DNA of 64,000 bases from DASWTL01 sp035575925 (lineage in GTDB: Bacteria; Bacteroidota; Bacteroidia; Sphingobacteriales; Sphingobacteriaceae): assembly GCA_035575925.1 (NCBI GenBank), contig DATLXK010000029.1, positions 1 through 64,000 on the forward strand, written 5' to 3'. Of this stretch, positions 27,432-36,868 are shown one piece after another. The translations under genes were made by a program, and so were the position numbers. Within the stretch, counting starts at the first letter, position 1. Every line of letters begins with the position of its first letter. The notes under the pieces were generated by a model that was not told where the DNA came from, ran no database searches, and was given only the letters and a program-made list of their open reading frames with translations.

Positions 27432-29045
27432 ATGAAACGTATTACAATACTTGCATACCTGTTTTTTTTCGCCTACGAGCTATCTGCCCAAACTCCTAAT
27501 AACTACCAGCAGTATTCATTTCCTCAAACGCAGCGATTAGATTCAATAATCTATAACACCGGGAACAAATTCCACAGCTCGATCAAACCTGTATTTTCCG
27601 ACCATCCGGTATTCCACGCATTGGGGGACACTGTACAGCTTGATCCGGATACGATCAGAAAGTCATGGCTGCATCGCAAGCTCTTTCATGAACACCTCAT
27701 TGAGATTAATAAGCCGGAGTATTCCGTATATGCTGATTTTTTACCTGATTTTCTGGTTGGAAAGGATTCTCAGTCCGGCACCACATGGTTAAATACACGC
27801 GGGTTTCAGTTGGGGGGCTCAATTGGTAAAAAATTCTCTTTTTATACCAGCGGATATGAGAACCAGGCTAAGCTTGCAGGCTATCTGACTGATTTTGTCA
27901 ATGAGCATCAGATCGTTCCGGGTCAGGGAATAGAAAGTCATGTACTTACCCAAACTACTGCCGCCGCTAAATTTGATGACTGGGCATACTCAAGCGCGGT
28001 ACTTTCTTTTACTCCGTCAAAATACATCAACCTCACTTTGGGTCAGGATAAACATTTCATAGGCGATGGTTATCGCTCCATGCTGTTGTCTGACCTGAGT
28101 TCTAACTATCCTTTTTTCAAAGCTACTTTTGAATTAGGAAATGTTCGGTTCATGAGCTTTTGGGCACAGATGCAGGATATCCGCGCTCCTATACTTTCTT
28201 ATGAAAATGGTTTCCGGAAGAAGTGGGGTGTATTCCACTATGCTGACTGGAATGTTAACGAGCGCTTATCGATCGGATTCTTTGAATCTATTATCTGGCA
28301 GGATGCGGATTCAACGGGAAAAAGAGGCTTCGATTTCGCTTATATCAATCCCCTCGTTTTTCTCCGCCCGGTTGAGAAACAGCTTGGATCTCCCGATAAT
28401 TCCATGCTGGGGCTAAACCTGAAATATGAACTAAGTAACAACATAGTGGCTTACGGCCAATTCGTGCTGGATGAATTTCGTGCCAGTGATTTTTTTTCAA
28501 ATACCGGTGACTGGAGGAATAAATGGGGGATGCAGCTGGGAGTGCGCGGATATGATCCTTTTGCTATCAAAGGGCTGCATTACCTGGCTGAATTTAATAC
28601 GGCCCGACCATATACGTATTCGCACAGGGCTCCTATAATAAACTACGGGCACTATAACCAGCCGCTGGCTCATCCGATGGGAGCTAATTTCCGAGAGTTC
28701 GTCACGATCTGGCAATACTCGTATAAGCGCTGGAATTTACTCGGCCAAATCAATTCAGCGCGCTACGGCCTGGATGAAGGCGGCAAAAATTACGGGAAAG
28801 ATATTTACCGGAGTTATGATGAACAACGGATAGGCGATACGGGCAACCACATTACTCAGGGCATTAAAACTGATTTTCTTTATATAGACGGGCGAATCTC
28901 TTATTTATTAAATCCTAAGACTAACCTGCGGTTTGAACTGGGCGGCGTTATCCGCCGGGAGAAAAACACCTTTGCCAGTAACCAAACCAACTGGCTCACA
29001 TTTGGCCTGCGCAGCTCCTTAAGGAACCTGTACCAGGATTTTTAA
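27432..29045 (+). CDS. RemB/Wzi-like outer-membrane protein
   Basis: A 537-residue protein with a signal peptide (MKRITILAYLFFFAYELSAQ) and a body rich in alternating aromatic strands. GQDKHFIGDGYRSMLLSD, FMSFWAQMQD and GFDFAYINPLVFLRPVE recall the RemB group of Bacteroidota outer-membrane proteins, distantly related to Wzi. RemB has been linked to cell-surface motility and polysaccharide in Flavobacterium. This copy is clearly different from the four other wzi-type genes in the window, since it lacks the ENLWWGPG segment. Short repeats follow it. A role in polysaccharide attachment is inferred from family and context. Confidence 0.75.
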   Translation: MKRITILAYLFFFAYELSAQTPNNYQQYSFPQTQRLDSIIYNTGNKFHSSIKPVFSDHPVFHALGDTVQLDPDTIRKSWLHRKLFHEHLIEINKPEYSVYADFLPDFLVGKDSQSGTTWLNTRGFQLGGSIGKKFSFYTSGYENQAKLAGYLTDFVNEHQIVPGQGIESHVLTQTTAAAKFDDWAYSSAVLSFTPSKYINLTLGQDKHFIGDGYRSMLLSDLSSNYPFFKATFELGNVRFMSFWAQMQDIRAPILSYENGFRKKWGVFHYADWNVNERLSIGFFESIIWQDADSTGKRGFDFAYINPLVFLRPVEKQLGSPDNSMLGLNLKYELSNNIVAYGQFVLDEFRASDFFSNTGDWRNKWGMQLGVRGYDPFAIKGLHYLAEFNTARPYTYSHRAPIINYGHYNQPLAHPMGANFREFVTIWQYSYKRWNLLGQINSARYGLDEGGKNYGKDIYRSYDEQRIGDTGNHITQGIKTDFLYIDGRISYLLNPKTNLRFELGGVIRREKNTFASNQTNWLTFGLRSSLRNLYQDF

Positions 29046-29052
29046 CTCTCTT

Positions 29053-29194
29053 TGTCATGTCGAACGAAGTGAGACATCTAACCTGCCCTATTAGTTTATC
29101 CTTGAGGCCCATGGGCTCCATAGCTTTTTATAAATATCTTTTACTACAGATTGTTTTTACTGTAAATTGTCATGTCGAACGAAGTGAGACATCT
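29053..29194. repeat. Two copies of a dispersed family B repeat
   Basis: TGTCATGTCGAACGAAGTGA followed by GACATCT occurs at 29053-29079 and again, identical over 27 nt, at 29168-29194. These are direct copies 115 nt apart in the gap before the wzi pseudogene. Confidence 0.8.
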
Positions 29195-29284
29195 GGCCAT
29201 GTGCGCAGGACATTACAGACGTGAATGCGTACGCCATACTTCTTGAATACAGTTTTATTTACGTCCTGATCCGATTCTCACTGC

Positions 29285-29319
29285 TAAATACTCACTACTC
29301 CATACTAAATACTAAATAC
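29285..29319 (+). repeat. 7-nt repeat array upstream of the wzi pseudogene
   Basis: Five units of the form TNNNTAC: TAAATAC, TCACTAC, TCCATAC, TAAATAC, TAAATAC. The array ends about 23 nt before the ATG at 29342. A TACCTTTAC stretch between array and start could be a weak -7 element. Confidence 0.7.
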
Positions 29320-29341
29320 TATCCCTACCTTTACACCTCAT

Positions 29342-30951
29342 ATGCCCCGTCTCAATACTCAATACACAATACGCAATACGCTGCATAAAGTATTATTGAA
29401 CGCAGGACTATTCTTAATAACTTATGCTGCCAAATCCCAAACCCTCCCTGTAGGTACACCGGTTCTTGAAGATTATTACCGCCGTATGCAATTGCTGGGT
29501 AAACTGGATTCCAACATTTCATTTACGGTCAGGCCGTTATCATCCGAAGCGCTTCAAGAGGAAGATATCTTCAATCCAAGGGATTCGACTGGCGACAGAA
29601 CTTCAGGTCACTCAGGTACCCGAACGTTCGCAAATGTTAAGGGAAAGTTTCAGGTATTGCCTATAACACTTCAAACGCAATACAACACAAAACGCCCTTA
29701 TGGCTGGAACGATGGCCCGATGATACCGGCACGAGGCTTTCAAACGGTATTGAGTGCAGGAGTTTATGGGAAATACGGGCCGTTGAGCATTCAGTTAAGA
29801 CCGGAAGTGGTATGCTGAAAATCGGTCACATGCTTTTGATAATTATCCCGGTATTTCGGATGCGTATTTCGATTTGCCTGACCGGTTTGGAGATAAACCA
29901 TACCCAAAATTTTTCCCTGGCCAGAGCAGTATTCGATTAACTACCGGCCCGGTATCACTCGGGGTCTCCAGTGAAAATCTATGGTGGGGACCAGGAATTC
30001 AAAACTCATTATTGATGAGTAACACAGCACCTGGATTTAATCATATCACGCTAAATACAGTTCGGCCAATAAAAACACGAATAGGTTCTTTTGAAGGGCA
30101 ATTGATAGGCGGTCGCCTGGAAGGTTCAGGCTTTACAGAAAAGCCGGATGACTGGCGGTATTTATCGGGGATGACATTTAGTTATCAGCCGCGTTGGGTG
30201 CCCGGATTAGTTCTGGGGTTTACCAGGAGTTTACAGTTATATAGCTCACATATTAAACGTATTTCTGATTATATTCCCTTTTTTAAGGGTTTTACATCAA
30301 AGTCAAATGAACCGGGACAGACTCAAACTGATCAATTAGCTTCGATTTACAGTCGTTGGTTATGGAAGGATGCAAATGCAGAGATTTATCTTGAATATAG
30401 CCGGGGGGACCATTCAGTAAACTTGCGTGATTATACACTGGAACCTGAGCATACGCGGGCTTCAAAAAATTTTGATAATGAATAAAAGAGAGTCTGGTTA
30501 TGTTCAGATAAATATGGAGACAACTCGTTTAAGTCAGGGTATAAATTATTTGCTTAGAAACGGGCAATCTTTCTATGCTCATGGACAAATTGTGCATGGC
30601 TATACGCATAATGGGCAAGTCCTTGGCGCGGGCATAGGACCCGGAACTAACTTGCAATCCATGCAAATGAAATGGTTTAGAGGGTTAAATAGTTGGGGTG
30701 TAGATATTGAACGATATACATTTAATAATGATTTTTATGGTATCCGCTCAAATTATAAAAGGGATAGTCGAATAGACATAGTAATGGGTTTAAATGCCAG
30801 CAAAAAATCGAATGGTATATTACTTTGTTTAAATTTACAGGGGGTTAAAACTACAAAGAGTAGACAAAATTCCGACTCGACCTTTTTAAAGGATGCTGAT
30901 AATGAAAAATTCAATATCTTTTCGCGAGTTGCATTTAGTTATCAATTTTAA
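29342..30951 (+). pseudogene. wzi: Wzi-family gene broken by two frameshifting deletions
   Basis: The reading is split into three pieces: 29342-29818, about 29820-30485, and about 30463-30951. Comparison with the intact paralogue at 59492 shows a 2-nt loss at about 29810 (GTGGTATGC where the intact gene has GTGGTTTATGC) and a 14-nt loss at about 30461, removing part of the codons for AYLVGF. All family segments remain (LPVGTPVLEDYYRRMQL, KRPYGWNDGPMIPARG, SSENLWWGPGIQNSLL), as does the barrel-like C-terminus (VAFSYQF). The first 480 nt and two internal blocks are nearly identical to the paralogue while the rest is diverged. The decay appears recent. A sequencing error is possible for the 2-nt event but unlikely for the 14-nt one. 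Confidence 0.9.
29353..29380 (+). repeat. 7-nt repeat array just inside the start of the wzi pseudogene
   Basis: Four units CAATACN (CAATACT, CAATACA, CAATACG, CAATACG) encode part of the extreme N-terminus, LNTQYTIRNT. Gain or loss of one unit would shift the frame relative to the ATG at 29342. Confidence 0.75.
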
Positions 30952-31100
30952 TTATAAGCTGAAATAAGATTAAAATTTAAGTTAGAATGCTGCTGTATCA
31001 GCAAAAAAAACTACTTTTGAAGCCTTGATATTTTTGAGATTGTTTGATGAGCAGAACATCATTTCTAAAGAACCACATTTTGTAGAAAAGCTTAGTTAAT

Positions 31101-32186
31101 TTGGAAACAACAAACACCATACAAAACCCTCTATTACCGGATGACGAAATCTCCTTAAAAGAAATTATTCTCAAACTCAGAGAGTGGTATCGTTATCTCC
31201 TTTCTAAATGGATAGTCATTTTTTTAGCTGGGATTGTTGGAGGAACCTTGGGACTTACATATGCGTGGTTTAAAAAACCCGTTTATACTGCTGCTTGTAA
31301 TTTTGTTTTAGAAGAAGGCAATGCTGGTAGCGGAATGGGACAGTATGCGGGTATTGCTTCAATGGTAGGAATTGATCTTGGCGGGAGTGGCGGCGGGGGC
31401 ATTTTTCAGGGCGATAATATCATCGAATTGTACAAGTCGCGTACGATGATTGAAAAAACGTTACTATCACCATTAGAGATTAACGGTAAGAAGCAATTGC
31501 TCATCGATCGTTATATCGATTTTAACAACTTGCGTGAAACTTGGTCGCATAAAGCGGAATTTAAAAATATACAATTTAAAGGACGGGAAACCTTTAGCCG
31601 TTTACAAGATAGTATAGTAAGTTCTATCGTGAATGATATTAATAAAAATCATCTGAACGTATCAAAGCCAGATAAAAAGCTTAGTATTATTAAGGTTGAG
31701 GTACAAGCGAAGGATGAAGCTTTTGCTAAGGCATTTAATGACCAGATCGTAAAAAATGTTAACGACTTTTATATCCAGACTAAAACTAAAAAAACGCTGG
31801 ATAATATTTACATTTTAACGCAAAAAACCGATTCTGTTCGTTCGGTTATGAATGGAGCGGTTTATACAAGCGTAGCGATTTCTGATGCCACGCCCAATTT
31901 AAATCCTACCCGACAGGTGCAGCGTGCGGTTCCTATGCAGCGTGCACAGATTTCCGTTGAAACAAATAAGGCTATGTTAGGAGAACTCATAAAAAACCTG
32001 GAACTGTCCAGGATGGCCTTGCGTCAGGAAACTCCGCTAATTCAAGTGATTGATCGACCCGTCTTTCCTCTTAAAAAAGAGCAATTGAGCCATTTAAAAG
32101 CAATAGTGATTGGAAGCACTGTAGTTGGTATTTTGACTATTTTCTTACTACTCGTCAGAAGGATCCTTCAAGGTATTATGGCGTAA
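31101..32186 (+). CDS. Wzz/Wzc-N-type chain-length determinant, second copy
   Basis: A 361-residue polysaccharide co-polymerase paralogous to the one at 10935: ISLKEIILKLREWYRYLLSK, VGIDLGGSGGGG, FQGDNIIELYKSR and LIQVIDRPVFPLKKE all have counterparts there. Membrane segments lie at about 35-55 (WIVIFLAGIVGGTLGLTYAW) and near the C-terminus (AIVIGSTVVGILTIFLLLV). There is no kinase domain. It starts with TTG like its paralogue; no ATG precedes the first helix. It opens the second cluster and ends 2 nt before the CDP-sugar operon, with which it is probably co-transcribed. Confidence 0.9.
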   Translation: METTNTIQNPLLPDDEISLKEIILKLREWYRYLLSKWIVIFLAGIVGGTLGLTYAWFKKPVYTAACNFVLEEGNAGSGMGQYAGIASMVGIDLGGSGGGGIFQGDNIIELYKSRTMIEKTLLSPLEINGKKQLLIDRYIDFNNLRETWSHKAEFKNIQFKGRETFSRLQDSIVSSIVNDINKNHLNVSKPDKKLSIIKVEVQAKDEAFAKAFNDQIVKNVNDFYIQTKTKKTLDNIYILTQKTDSVRSVMNGAVYTSVAISDATPNLNPTRQVQRAVPMQRAQISVETNKAMLGELIKNLELSRMALRQETPLIQVIDRPVFPLKKEQLSHLKAIVIGSTVVGILTIFLLLVRRILQGIMA

Positions 32187-32188
32187 CA

Positions 32189-33223
32189 ATGATTACTTAT
32201 ACCCTTAAAGTTGTTGATATCCGCAAAGAGACCCAAGATACGATTACCCTGAGTTTTAAGCAGCCGGGGTTAAAGAAAATTAAATATAAAGCCGGGCAGT
32301 ATTTATCGCTTTTTTTCAGAATAAACGGCCGGCGTTATATCAGGCCATATTCCTTTTCTTCCAGCCCATCAACCGACTCTAAAATTGAGGTTACGGTTAA
32401 GCGGGTGGCAAATGGAATTGTTTCAAATCATGTTCATGACCGGGTGCAGGTGGGTGATTTGATCGAAGCAATGGAGCCCATGGGAGATTTTACCTATGAA
32501 TCCAAAGAAAATATCAAGTCTATCTTTTTTTGGGGTGCCGGAAGCGGAATAACGCCGCTATTTTCCATTATAAAAGAGGTTTTAAATTCCGAGCCTCTCG
32601 TACCACTTACCCTGATTTACGGCAATAGAAATTTTGAATCAACAATATTTGCAAATGAGATTGAATTGTTATTGAATGTATATCCTGACCGTTTTAAAAT
32701 ATGGCACTTTCAAACAAAACTTTCAGTAATAAATAGCGATCCGTATATTATAGAAGGTCGCATAAACAGAGATTTCGTAATACGAGTTTTGAAAGATGTA
32801 AATATAATTCAATCTATGCATTATATTTGCGGGCCGACTGGTTTAAAAGATTCTGTTTGTGAAGGATTGAATAGTCTTGGGGTGCCTTCTGAAAATATCT
32901 TTTTTGAAGAATTTGAGATGGTTAAAGACCCGGAAGAGTTACAAGATATTAGTACTCAAACGGTTAAGATAATATTTCAGAAAATCGAATACAATCTGGA
33001 AATTGTTAAAGGACAAAGTATTTTGGAATCTGCGTTGGATACAGGACTTGAACTACCTTATTCATGTCAAACCGGAAACTGTAGCAGTTGCATGGCATCA
33101 TGCGTTAGGGGAAGTGTAAAGATGATTGGCCCTGGAAAAAAAAGAATTGATTTATTGGCTAATGAGTGCCTGTTGTGTTGCTCGTATCCAAAATCGGGTG
33201 ATGTATGTTTAGAAATTAATTAA
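32189..33223 (+). CDS. CDP-6-deoxy-delta-3,4-glucoseen reductase-type flavin/Fe-S reductase (AscD/E3 role)
   Basis: A 344-residue NADH-dependent reductase with a ferredoxin-NADP reductase core (FAD motif RPYSFSSSPS near 50, NAD motif GAGSGITPLF near 115) and a C-terminal plant-type [2Fe-2S] domain with Cys293, Cys298, Cys301 and a cysteine at 330/331. In the 3,6-dideoxyhexose pathway, E3 passes electrons to the PMP/Fe-S dehydratase E1 (here RfbH at 41612). The known Yersinia E3 carries its Fe-S domain at the N-terminus, as I recall; here it is at the C-terminus, as in PaaE-type reductases. The pairing with rfbH is by operon context. It joins rfbF directly, with stop and start adjacent. Confidence 0.85.
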   Translation: MITYTLKVVDIRKETQDTITLSFKQPGLKKIKYKAGQYLSLFFRINGRRYIRPYSFSSSPSTDSKIEVTVKRVANGIVSNHVHDRVQVGDLIEAMEPMGDFTYESKENIKSIFFWGAGSGITPLFSIIKEVLNSEPLVPLTLIYGNRNFESTIFANEIELLLNVYPDRFKIWHFQTKLSVINSDPYIIEGRINRDFVIRVLKDVNIIQSMHYICGPTGLKDSVCEGLNSLGVPSENIFFEEFEMVKDPEELQDISTQTVKIIFQKIEYNLEIVKGQSILESALDTGLELPYSCQTGNCSSCMASCVRGSVKMIGPGKKRIDLLANECLLCCSYPKSGDVCLEIN

Positions 33224-33997
33224 ATGAAGGTAGTTATTCTTGCGGGAGGATTAGGGACCCGTTTGTCTGAAGAAACATCTTTAAGGCCTAAGCCGATGGT
33301 GGAAATTGGTGGAATGCCAATTCTTTGGCATATCATGAAAATCTACTCTGCGTATGGCTATAATGATTTTGTGGTTTGTCTTGGGTATAAAGGATATAGA
33401 GTCAAAGAATATTTCGCAAATTATTTTCTGCACAAGTCTGACGTTACGATTGATCTCAAAAAAAATTCAGTTGAGGTACATGAATCAGAGGCCGAATCAT
33501 GGAAGATCACTCTTGTACACACCGGAGATGATTCAATGACCGGTGGGCGTATCAAACGGATACAAAAATATGTAAATAATGAGACATTTATGCTTACTTA
33601 CGGTGATGGGGTGGGCGATGTAAAAATAAATGAGCTGGTGGAACATCATAAGGCTCACGGCAAGCTTTGTACCGTGACATCCGTTCAGCCCTCTGGTCGA
33701 TTCGGAGCCTTAGATTTATCTGAGGACAATAATGTACGTTCTTTTCTTGAAAAACCCAAAGGTGATGGTTCATGGATCAATGGTGGGTATATGGTATGTG
33801 AGCCGGGTGTTTTCAATTATATAAAAGATGGCGATTCTACAGTTTGGGAACAAGAGCCAATGCAAAATATTGCTGTCTCAGGCGAGATGAGTGCGTTCAA
33901 ACATCATGGATTTTGGCGGCCAATGGATACGTTAAAAGATAAACATGATTTGAATGACATGTGGCAAACGGGTAATTCACCATGGAAGGTATGGTAA
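33224..33997 (+). CDS. rfbF: Glucose-1-phosphate cytidylyltransferase
   Basis: RfbF makes CDP-glucose from CTP and glucose-1-phosphate, the entry to CDP-3,6-dideoxyhexoses. The 257-residue product has LAGGLGTRLSEETSLRPKPM (6-25), the full signature of this group, then YGDGVGDVKI, a metal-site segment, FLEKPKGDG and NGGYMVCEPGVF. Length is normal. It overlaps the next gene by 7-16 nt depending on its start. Confidence 0.97.
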   Translation: MKVVILAGGLGTRLSEETSLRPKPMVEIGGMPILWHIMKIYSAYGYNDFVVCLGYKGYRVKEYFANYFLHKSDVTIDLKKNSVEVHESEAESWKITLVHTGDDSMTGGRIKRIQKYVNNETFMLTYGDGVGDVKINELVEHHKAHGKLCTVTSVQPSGRFGALDLSEDNNVRSFLEKPKGDGSWINGGYMVCEPGVFNYIKDGDSTVWEQEPMQNIAVSGEMSAFKHHGFWRPMDTLKDKHDLNDMWQTGNSPWKVW

Positions 33998-35082
33998 ATA
34001 CGCTGGATCAATTAAAACAAACTTATTCAGGAAAAAAGGTTTTTCTTACAGGTCACACAGGCTTTAAAGGTGCTTGGTTATTAAAAACGCTAAGCATATT
34101 AGGAGCAGAGGTTAAAGGTTATGCCCTGGCCCCCCAAAACAAAAATGATCTCTTTAATTTAATAAAAGGCGACCAGATATGCGAATCGGTAATTTCTGAT
34201 TTAAGAGATCGGAGTACTCTTACAAATGCTGTTTTAAAATTTCAGCCCGATTACATCTTCCATTTAGCTGCCCAGCCCTTAGTGCGATTGTCTTATGAAA
34301 TCCCCTCTGAAACCTTTGAAGTGAATGCTATTGGAACGGCAAACTTATTAGATGCTGTTAGATTGTTGGAAAAACCTTGTTCGGTTGTACTAATAACTAC
34401 GGATAAAGTGTATCACAACAATGAGTGGGAATATCCTTACCGTGAAAATGATAAATTAGGAGGATACGATCCATATAGTGCCAGTAAAGCTTGTGCAGAA
34501 TTAATCATTGACTCTTACCGTAATTCGTATTTTAATAAAATGAATTTCGATAGGCATAAAAAGGGAATAGCCGTTGCACGTGCCGGGAATGTGATAGGCG
34601 GAGGGGATTGGTCAAAAGATAGATTGATTCCTGATATTGCTAAAGCGTTAGATGCAGATAAAGAAATTGTAATTCGTAATCCAGCTTCTATACGGCCTTG
34701 GCAACATGTATTAGAACCTATTATTGCGTATTTGTTACTAGGAAAATTTTTAGCCGAAGACCCAATTCGTTATGGGGAGCCATATAATTTTGGCCCTAAT
34801 GGAACTGATACGTTACCAGTAACTGAAATTGTAGATTTAGCTTTGCATTGTTGGGGAGGTGGAAAGTATAGGGCCGAGCAAATGACTACCCAACCCCATG
34901 AAGCTGGATTGCTTAAATTAGATATAAGTAAAGCTGTTAAAGATTTACAATGGAAACCTAAAATGAATGCTAGTTTATCCGTTCAAATGACAATGGATTG
35001 GTATAAGTCATTTGCTCAATCACCAAATCAAATTGCTGAATTTACAACTAGTCAGATTATTAGATATTTCAATCTCAAATAA
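33991..35082 (+). CDS. rfbG: CDP-glucose 4,6-dehydratase
   Basis: RfbG converts CDP-glucose to CDP-4-keto-6-deoxyglucose using bound NAD. The product of about 363 residues has the NAD loop TGHTGFKGAWL, LAAQPLVRLSYEIP, ITTDKVYHN, the catalytic YSASKACAELI (Tyr/Lys) and ARAGNVIGGGDW, all standard for the family. I chose the ATG at 33991; the ATG at 33982 would add three residues. Overlap with rfbF shows tight coupling. It supplies the substrate of RfbH. Confidence 0.97.
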   Translation: MVNTLDQLKQTYSGKKVFLTGHTGFKGAWLLKTLSILGAEVKGYALAPQNKNDLFNLIKGDQICESVISDLRDRSTLTNAVLKFQPDYIFHLAAQPLVRLSYEIPSETFEVNAIGTANLLDAVRLLEKPCSVVLITTDKVYHNNEWEYPYRENDKLGGYDPYSASKACAELIIDSYRNSYFNKMNFDRHKKGIAVARAGNVIGGGDWSKDRLIPDIAKALDADKEIVIRNPASIRPWQHVLEPIIAYLLLGKFLAEDPIRYGEPYNFGPNGTDTLPVTEIVDLALHCWGGGKYRAEQMTTQPHEAGLLKLDISKAVKDLQWKPKMNASLSVQMTMDWYKSFAQSPNQIAEFTTSQIIRYFNLK

Positions 35083-35087
35083 TCGTC

Positions 35088-36128
35088 ATGCTAAACTATT
35101 TTAAAGAAGATCTAGCCCTTATTCTAACTCACACCAACACTTGTTGGGATGGGATGAAGAATAAAACTATTTTTATAAGCGGGGGCACAGGTTTTTTTGG
35201 AATTTGGATACTAATGAGTTTTATCTATATTAATAGAAAATTAGATATAGGTTCAAAAATTATACTATTAACTAGAGATAAAAATAAGTTTTTAAAAAGT
35301 TATCCTTGGATAGAAAAGTATAATGAGATTAGTTTTTTAGAAGGAGATATTGCAAATTTTGATTTTATAAGCGGAAATATCGATTATATAATCCACGCTG
35401 CGACGGAAGCTAGTGTTAAGCTAAATCTTGAAGAACCGTTAACAATGTTTGAAACAGTAGTTAACGGAACCAAGCGAATACTTGAATTTGGAAAAATAAA
35501 GAAGGTGAAATCTTTTTTACTAACAAGTTCCGGTGCTGTTTATGGCAAACAACCTTCAGAGATAGAGAACATTGAAGAAGATTATATTGGAGCTCCAATA
35601 ACATTTGATGCTGGTTCCGTATATGGAGAAGGGAAAAGAATGTCGGAAGTATTGTGCGCTATTTATCATAAACAATATAACTTACCTGTAAAAATCGCAA
35701 GATGTTATGCTTTTATAGGCCCATTTTTACCCCTTGACTCTCATTTCGCAGCTGGAAATTTCATAAAAAATTTACTAGAAGGAGAGGACCTTATTATTGA
35801 AGGAGATGGAACGCCTTACAGATCTTACATGTATGCAGCAGATTTAATGATATGGTTATGGACAATACTTTTTAAAGGTGAAAATAATAGACCATATAAT
35901 GTTGGATCTTCTATTCCAATTACTATAAAAGAACTTGCGGAATTAGTCTCTCAAATTGATTTAAACAGTCCCATCAATATTGTTTTAAAAACTGCAGAAT
36001 CTGATAAACCTCCTTTAAGATATGTACCAGGAGTTAATCGTGCAGAGAAAGAACTAAAATTAAAGCTGTATACCGATCTTAAAAAATCTATCGAGAAAAC
36101 AATAAAGTTTAATAAACTTCAAAGGTAA
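35088..36128 (+). CDS. NAD-dependent epimerase/dehydratase-type SDR, first of two in the CDP-sugar operon
   Basis: A 346-residue extended SDR. Unlike most relatives it has about 25 residues before the Rossmann motif (FISGGTGFFGIW). HAATEASVKLNLEEPL, LLTSSGAVYGK and VYGEGKRMSE give the catalytic Ser/Tyr/Lys set. It is distantly paralogous to the SDR at 40545, which also has an N-terminal extension. By analogy with YerF it may reduce the keto group left after carbon-carbon bond formation on the CDP-sugar, or reduce C4; this is inference. The gene is noticeably AT-rich. Confidence 0.8.
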   Translation: MLNYFKEDLALILTHTNTCWDGMKNKTIFISGGTGFFGIWILMSFIYINRKLDIGSKIILLTRDKNKFLKSYPWIEKYNEISFLEGDIANFDFISGNIDYIIHAATEASVKLNLEEPLTMFETVVNGTKRILEFGKIKKVKSFLLTSSGAVYGKQPSEIENIEEDYIGAPITFDAGSVYGEGKRMSEVLCAIYHKQYNLPVKIARCYAFIGPFLPLDSHFAAGNFIKNLLEGEDLIIEGDGTPYRSYMYAADLMIWLWTILFKGENNRPYNVGSSIPITIKELAELVSQIDLNSPINIVLKTAESDKPPLRYVPGVNRAEKELKLKLYTDLKKSIEKTIKFNKLQR

Positions 36129-36136
36129 AAATTAAG

Positions 36137-36868
36137 ATGGGGGAGGATAATAACAAGGAGATGCATGGGATTTGGAGAATAATGCCTTCAATGGCTATTA
36201 CTGAAATTATCGGTCAAAGTAATTTTGATTTCCAAATACTAGATTGCGAACATGGTGGATACGATTATCAAACGTTGCTAGAAGATATTAGGATTTGTCA
36301 CTTACAAAAATGTTTGGCATACGTTAGAGTTTCAGGTTTAAATAAAGTTGAAGTACAAAGATGCTTAGATTTAGGTGCTGACGGCATCGTATTTCCTCAG
36401 TTAGATAATTTTGAAGATTTCGAATTAGCTACAAAAATGCTTCAATATGCACCAAATGGAATTAGAGGATTTAACCCATTTGTTCCTGCTGGTGGATATG
36501 GCTTCGATAATATTCATAAAAAAAAAATCAGATGTATCGTAATTATCGAAACCTTAAATGCGATAGATCAACTGGATAAAATACTAGAGTTAGCAAATAT
36601 AGACATGTTATATATAGGTGTTTATGACCTTTCTGCTCAGCTAAATTGTATTGGAAACATGAAATTTCCGCCTCTTCTTTCTATTGTAGATCAGATAATT
36701 GGAAAAGCTTTAAAAGCAACAAAAACAGTGTCTTTAATGATTAATAATCCAGAGAGCTATCAACTTTACAAAAGTAAGGGAGTAAAAAGTTTTGTTCATA
36801 CAATAGATAGTCACCAAATAAAAAAAGCTTTTATTAATGAGCTTAATAACACAATAAAGAATGGCTAA
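36137..36868 (+). CDS. HpcH/HpaI-family class II aldolase
   Basis: A 243-residue TIM-barrel aldolase. The family cleaves or forms 4-hydroxy-2-oxo acids with pyruvate and a divalent metal. Catalytic and metal residues seem kept: His39 in LDCEHGGYD, Arg64 in YVRVSG, Glu138 in VIIETL and Asp164 in GVYDLSAQL (usually GPADLSASL, so two residues next to the aspartate differ). The protein is slightly shorter than HpaI (about 262). The gene overlaps the next one by 8 nt. A degradative aldolase is unexpected inside a CDP-sugar operon; it may form a 2-oxo-acid donor for the ThDP enzyme. Confidence 0.85.
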   Translation: MGEDNNKEMHGIWRIMPSMAITEIIGQSNFDFQILDCEHGGYDYQTLLEDIRICHLQKCLAYVRVSGLNKVEVQRCLDLGADGIVFPQLDNFEDFELATKMLQYAPNGIRGFNPFVPAGGYGFDNIHKKKIRCIVIIETLNAIDQLDKILELANIDMLYIGVYDLSAQLNCIGNMKFPPLLSIVDQIIGKALKATKTVSLMINNPESYQLYKSKGVKSFVHTIDSHQIKKAFINELNNTIKNG

